Shown piece after piece: positions 9,201-12,060 of a stretch of DNA of 12,060 nt. Each line of letters opens with the position of its first letter. Position 1 is the stretch's first letter. Both the position numbers and the translations under genes were made by a program. Under the pieces are notes generated by a model, which was given only the letters and a program-made list of their open reading frames with translations, was not told where the DNA came from and searched no databases. Origin of the DNA: Anaerolineales bacterium UBA5797 (GTDB taxonomy: Bacteria > Chloroflexota > Anaerolineae > Anaerolineales > Villigracilaceae); contig DIDP01000025.1 of NCBI GenBank assembly GCA_002418205.1, forward strand, positions 1 to 12,060, written 5' to 3'.

Positions 9201-9296
9201 GCTGTAGATATTAATGTATTTTGAAGCGGGATTGTTCCACCACCTTTACCGACACGGACCGGAGACCGGCCCGTGTCTTTTTGTATATTGTCCCGC
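9201..9296. promoter_or_regulatory. Divergent intergenic spacer between pbpC and the VirB4-like gene
   Basis: These 96 bases must hold the pbpC promoter and probably also that of the rightward gene pair. The part next to pbpC (about 9205-9222) is AT-rich. No good consensus -35/-10 pair could be found on either strand. On the plus strand TATATT at 9284-9289 lies 7 bases before the ATG at 9297, a spacing that would suit a -10 element giving a leaderless mRNA, but no -35 match lies at the proper distance. The centre is occupied by the hairpin listed separately. Confidence 0.45.
9251..9282 (+). terminator. Rho-independent terminator-like hairpin in front of the VirB4-like gene
   Basis: Bases 9251-9262 pair with 9266-9277 around an AGA loop: 11 of 12 positions pair, with one A/C mismatch at position 8, and most pairs are G-C. 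Five Ts (9278-9282) follow directly on the plus strand. That is the form of an intrinsic terminator read rightward. No gene ends upstream on the plus strand, since pbpC reads left. It could therefore attenuate the ATPase transcript, block stray antisense transcription coming out of pbpC, or be a leftover of an older gene order. The minus strand has no T-tract after the stem, so it would not serve pbpC. Confidence 0.6.
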
Positions 9297-11042
9297 ATGT
9301 CCAAACCGCAGGATCAATTTGCCACCTCCATCGCCTCCGAAGCCGTGGAACTCCTGGAGGATCATCTGCTCTTTCCAGGGGGTCATCTGCTGCCGCTTTC
9401 TGCGCGCGGCAGTGGCGTGCCGGGGATGGCTGAGCGTCCCTGGTCACGACTCACTGCGGATGTTTTCTTTCCCAATCTGCCGGTTATGTATTCCCTGGCA
9501 ATGCGCCGCCAACCGCCCGATGTGCTGCGAGGCTCATTGCGGGCGCGACGCACCCTCTTCGAAGGTTTCATGATGGCGCTGGCGGAGAAGACCGGTCGTC
9601 GTCCTTCCATGGCGGAACGATCCGCCGATCACGCGATGGATGCTGCCGAGTCCGAATTGTCCTTCGGCAGGCCCGCCTTCCAGATCGCCCTGATGAGCGC
9701 GCTCTTTGTCGAGCGGGATCGCTTTGAGGAGGCGGAAGCCGCGCGCAGAGTCATTGAATCCAACCTGCGGGCACGGGGACTGACAGCTCAGCGCCTCTTT
9801 TATATCGCTGAACGCGCCCTGCATCACTTCCAGCCGGGCGGTCTGTTGTTTCCCGGCCTGGATGAACCTACGCTTTTTCTTGAAGAAACATTACCGCTCC
9901 TACCGGCCCCATCCCGGCAGGTGTTGCCAGTGGAGGATTCGGTCTGGATCGGAACGCATGCACGTGACGGGCGCGACGTACATTTCTCCTTTACCCGGGG
10001 ACTGGATCCGGCCATCCCGCCTCCACCGCATGCCACCACTCTCATCCTTGGTGAACCGGGGGCAGGCAAGACGACCCTGCTGCGCTGGATCATGCTGCAA
10101 AGATTATTACAGGGTCGCACCGTCATCTCCATCGACCCGGAAGGGGAGAACAATCGTTTGTGTGAGGCTGTTGGCGGCAGGGTCCTGCCGGCTGGCATTC
10201 CCGAAGATAAAGACACCTGTCTGATTCATCCCCTGCAGGGCGGGAATCCGGCAGAGCTTTTGCTGGCTGCCCGTTTCCTGATCGCGGCCCTGGCGGGTGA
10301 ATCGGTTCTATCCCCCGGGGTGCAGGCTGCCCTGCATGAAGCGGTCAAGCGCAGATGGGAGCGAAGAGCAGGCTCAACCACCCTGTCTGAACTGGTGGAA
10401 GCCCTTGGCACGGTCAATGCCCCGGAAGCCGCCATGCCGCTGGCATTACTGCGGCCCTTTATGCGCGGCGGGTTGTTCGAGGGTTTCTTCGATCGACCCA
10501 GGGCATTGCTCTCCCCTCATTTCCCCGCTGGAGGCTGGTGGAACTTCGATCTCTCTTCATTACGTGAAGAGAATCGTGCCATCGTCCACTCTGTCCTGGC
10601 ATGGTTTTTGTATCATGCTGTGTCAGTTGGCAGACAGCCGATGGACATCTTTATTGATGAGGGCTGGCGTTTGTTGCGCAGCGGACCTTTCACGGATCTG
10701 TTGGACGAACTGGGCAGACGGGCGCGCAAGCGCGGGGTGGGAGTCACGCTGATCACTCACCTGCCGGCCGACCTGATGAAGAACCCCACCTCTTTGAGTC
10801 TGGCCTCCACTGCCTTCATTGGCCGGCTGGGACCGGAGGAGGCTTTTGCGTTCTATCGGTCGCTGGGTGTGCCGGAGGGGGAAGCGCGCCGGAATGCCGA
10901 GACCACCTCACGCCTGCCGCCGCGTGTATTTCTGGCTGCTCCTTCTGCCGGACGCGGCGCTCTGTTTCCGGTGCTGGTTTCCATTCCACCGGCATGGCTG
11001 CAGTTCTGGAAACAACTTGGTGCAACAGGAGTGCCGCGATGA
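9297..11042 (+). CDS. VirB4/TraC-type conjugation (type IV secretion) ATPase, short form
   Basis: From the ATG at 9297 the protein has 581 residues. The C-terminal half is a VirB4-like ATPase: Walker A GEPGAGKTT at 252-260, then VISIDPEGENNRL, typical of VirB4/TraC and HerA ATPases. FDLSSLREENR follows, then Walker B DIFIDEGWRLL with Asp454-Glu455, and RKRGVGVTLITH ending near 488. The first 230 or so residues resemble a reduced CagE/TrbE/VirB N-domain; full VirB4 proteins are usually about 800 residues. There is no membrane helix. Family role: VirB4 ATPases energise assembly and transport of T4SS. An in-frame GTG at 9273 has GGAG 8 bases upstream, but it would sit inside the hairpin and add only eight unremarkable residues. 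The ATG at 9297 has no Shine-Dalgarno site, so the start is uncertain. The next gene overlaps by 4 bases (ATGA), so the two are almost certainly co-translated. A HerA-type DNA-translocating ATPase is the main alternative. Confidence 0.8.
   Translation: MSKPQDQFATSIASEAVELLEDHLLFPGGHLLPLSARGSGVPGMAERPWSRLTADVFFPNLPVMYSLAMRRQPPDVLRGSLRARRTLFEGFMMALAEKTGRRPSMAERSADHAMDAAESELSFGRPAFQIALMSALFVERDRFEEAEAARRVIESNLRARGLTAQRLFYIAERALHHFQPGGLLFPGLDEPTLFLEETLPLLPAPSRQVLPVEDSVWIGTHARDGRDVHFSFTRGLDPAIPPPPHATTLILGEPGAGKTTLLRWIMLQRLLQGRTVISIDPEGENNRLCEAVGGRVLPAGIPEDKDTCLIHPLQGGNPAELLLAARFLIAALAGESVLSPGVQAALHEAVKRRWERRAGSTTLSELVEALGTVNAPEAAMPLALLRPFMRGGLFEGFFDRPRALLSPHFPAGGWWNFDLSSLREENRAIVHSVLAWFLYHAVSVGRQPMDIFIDEGWRLLRSGPFTDLLDELGRRARKRGVGVTLITHLPADLMKNPTSLSLASTAFIGRLGPEEAFAFYRSLGVPEGEARRNAETTSRLPPRVFLAAPSAGRGALFPVLVSIPPAWLQFWKQLGATGVPR
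11027..11031 (+). promoter_or_regulatory. Shine-Dalgarno site for the zinc-ribbon membrane protein
   Basis: AGGAG lies inside the last codons of the VirB4-like gene, 7 bases before the ATG at 11039. This spacing favours 11039 over the second ATG at 11042 and indicates translational coupling through the ATGA overlap. Confidence 0.65.
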
Positions 11043-12060
11043 TGGGTTCAAAGGGCGGGTATCTCTGTGTTCAGTGTGGTTATGAATACGCCGCGGGTCC
11101 CGGGGATTGTCCGTTTTGCGATGGAGTGTGGGAGGGTTGGGAACTGTTGTTCGCACCCCACGCCCTGGAGGAACTGCGTTCGCAGGTCATGGGCTGGATC
11201 GGACAGCTCCCGCATCCAAGTGTGGTGGAATGGTCTGCATCCTCCAAGGGACTGCGCGTGCGCTTATACGTTCCGCCTCATGTTGCTGAAGGCGTCATAC
11301 GATCCTGGGCGGCGCTGATGGGGCAGCAATCGCGCTGGCGCTCCATCGGTTCCTCCAATCTGCGTGGTGAAGGAGTTGTTTTAAAGCCCTCGAATCGCCT
11401 GCCTTCGCTGATCGCATCCATCCAGGAAAGTGATCCTTTGCTGGCGGTTGGCAGCAAACTGGTGGGTGCGGCACAGAATGGCGGTGATGTCAGCCTGAAA
11501 CTTTGGCTGCTTGGAAAGGAAAGCAGGCTGCAGGAATGCCTGCGGGGTCTTGCTGCCTATTCGTACGGGACGGAAGGCGGGGTGGAGAATGTGACTCCCA
11601 ATCCCTGGGGCATGCAGTTGAACCTGCTGCGTTCAGGCTTTGTGCTTGGCATGGCGGTTGCGGGAATCAGCGGCGGCCTTTGGAGCGCAGGCTGGGTCCG
11701 TTCAATCCTTGGAATCTTTGGTGTCCTGGTCGGTGGGGTAATTTCCGTCGTGTCTGCCCTGGGGATTCGGGATTGGCTTGCCTGGCGCTCGATTCCGAGG
11801 GATGTTTTGGAGAGACGAATTCAGGAACCCCTGCTCAAAGTGGCATTGACGCTTTCTTCATCCCTTGATTTACCGTTGTTCGATGGAGACCAATTCCAGA
11901 CCCCGCTGCCGGAAATTTGGCCGGCGGTTCGTGAACACGGCTTTCCGCTGCCTGCCGGGGACCTGGCTGGATTGATCGCGCCGCTTCAACTGGGCGAAGG
12001 CTCGGGCTTGCTTGACGGGCGTGTCTGGCAGGAAGTGCCGGCGCCGCCTCCTTCACAGCC
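11039..12060 (+). CDS. Zinc-ribbon protein with transmembrane hairpin, possible T4SS coupling-protein N-terminal region (3'-partial)
   Basis: The frame opens with ATGATG at 11039, overlaps the TGA of the VirB4-like gene, and stays open for 340 codons to the window edge, so the gene is 3'-truncated here. A zinc ribbon lies at the N-terminus: Cys10, Cys13, Cys24 and Cys27, as CxxC-x10-CxxC. A soluble region follows with LRVRLYVPPHVAEGVIRSW near 72-90. Two membrane helices lie at about 199-215 and 222-243, separated by a short turn. The remainder is again soluble and ends in a proline-rich stretch. I do not recognise the family with confidence. A soluble N-domain with a 'LYVPP' strand, a membrane hairpin and then 'LPAGDLAGLIAP' is reminiscent of the part before the ATPase domain in TraG/TraD-like coupling proteins of Gram-positive-type T4SS. 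If so, a Walker A motif should appear soon after the window end. This is inference from layout. Co-translation with the VirB4-like ATPase is the firmest clue to function. Confidence 0.75.
   Translation, partial: MMGSKGGYLCVQCGYEYAAGPGDCPFCDGVWEGWELLFAPHALEELRSQVMGWIGQLPHPSVVEWSASSKGLRVRLYVPPHVAEGVIRSWAALMGQQSRWRSIGSSNLRGEGVVLKPSNRLPSLIASIQESDPLLAVGSKLVGAAQNGGDVSLKLWLLGKESRLQECLRGLAAYSYGTEGGVENVTPNPWGMQLNLLRSGFVLGMAVAGISGGLWSAGWVRSILGIFGVLVGGVISVVSALGIRDWLAWRSIPRDVLERRIQEPLLKVALTLSSSLDLPLFDGDQFQTPLPEIWPAVREHGFPLPAGDLAGLIAPLQLGEGSGLLDGRVWQEVPAPPPSQ

Noticed and set aside
9214..9573. Plus-strand open frame (119 codons) across the spacer and the start of the VirB4-like gene
   Set aside because: It overlaps the better supported VirB4-like frame, has no ribosome site, and its cysteine/arginine-rich translation has no recognisable motif.
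11503..11868. Plus-strand open frame (121 codons) inside the zinc-ribbon gene
   Set aside because: It is a shadow of the frame starting at 11039, which has a ribosome site, a coupled start, a zinc ribbon and membrane helices. The shadow has none of these.
1..12060. Search for CRISPR arrays, tRNA genes, insertion sequences, long direct repeats and attachment sites
   Set aside because: None seen by eye. Coding sequence fills nearly the whole window, and the largest gene-free stretch is 96 bp.

Overview
The window (about 55-57% GC by eye) looks like chromosomal DNA from a free-living bacterium. The best guess is Chloroflexota, class Anaerolineae. This rests on the overall gene set, on the form of the GT51 motif in the penicillin-binding protein (Asn-Pro where His-Pro is usual), and on a T4SS-type ATPase followed by a zinc-ribbon membrane protein. 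The assignment is an inference; there is no rRNA or marker gene to fix it.

Layout. Positions 1-5343 (+) hold most of a large bacterial alpha-2-macroglobulin (A2M), cut off at its 5' end by the window edge, with an intact CxEQ thioester motif. After 45 bp and a strong Shine-Dalgarno site comes a 432-residue UDP-sugar-dependent glycosyltransferase of the sterol/lipid glucosyltransferase type (5389-6687, +). A 29-bp convergent gap separates it from pbpC (6717-9200, -), a complete class A penicillin-binding protein 1C with GT51, transpeptidase and BiPBP_C domains. A 96-bp divergent spacer (9201-9296) carries a strong hairpin with a T-tract. Downstream lies a two-gene set: a VirB4/TraC-type ATPase (9297-11042, +) and, overlapping it by 4 bases, a zinc-ribbon protein with a membrane hairpin (11039 to beyond the window end, +).

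How the genes work together. A2M and PBP1C are a known bacterial pair: the A2M is thought to trap proteases that get past a damaged envelope while PBP1C repairs the wall. Here the two genes are neighbours but convergent, with a glycosyltransferase inserted on the A2M side, so they cannot share a transcript. The VirB4-like ATPase and the following membrane protein are translationally coupled and probably act together. The second protein has some features of the N-terminal part of type IV coupling proteins, so the pair may be part of a reduced, conjugation-derived translocation system. No relaxase, integrase, VirB6/VirB8-like gene or attachment site is visible here; the rest of any such system would lie to the right of the window.
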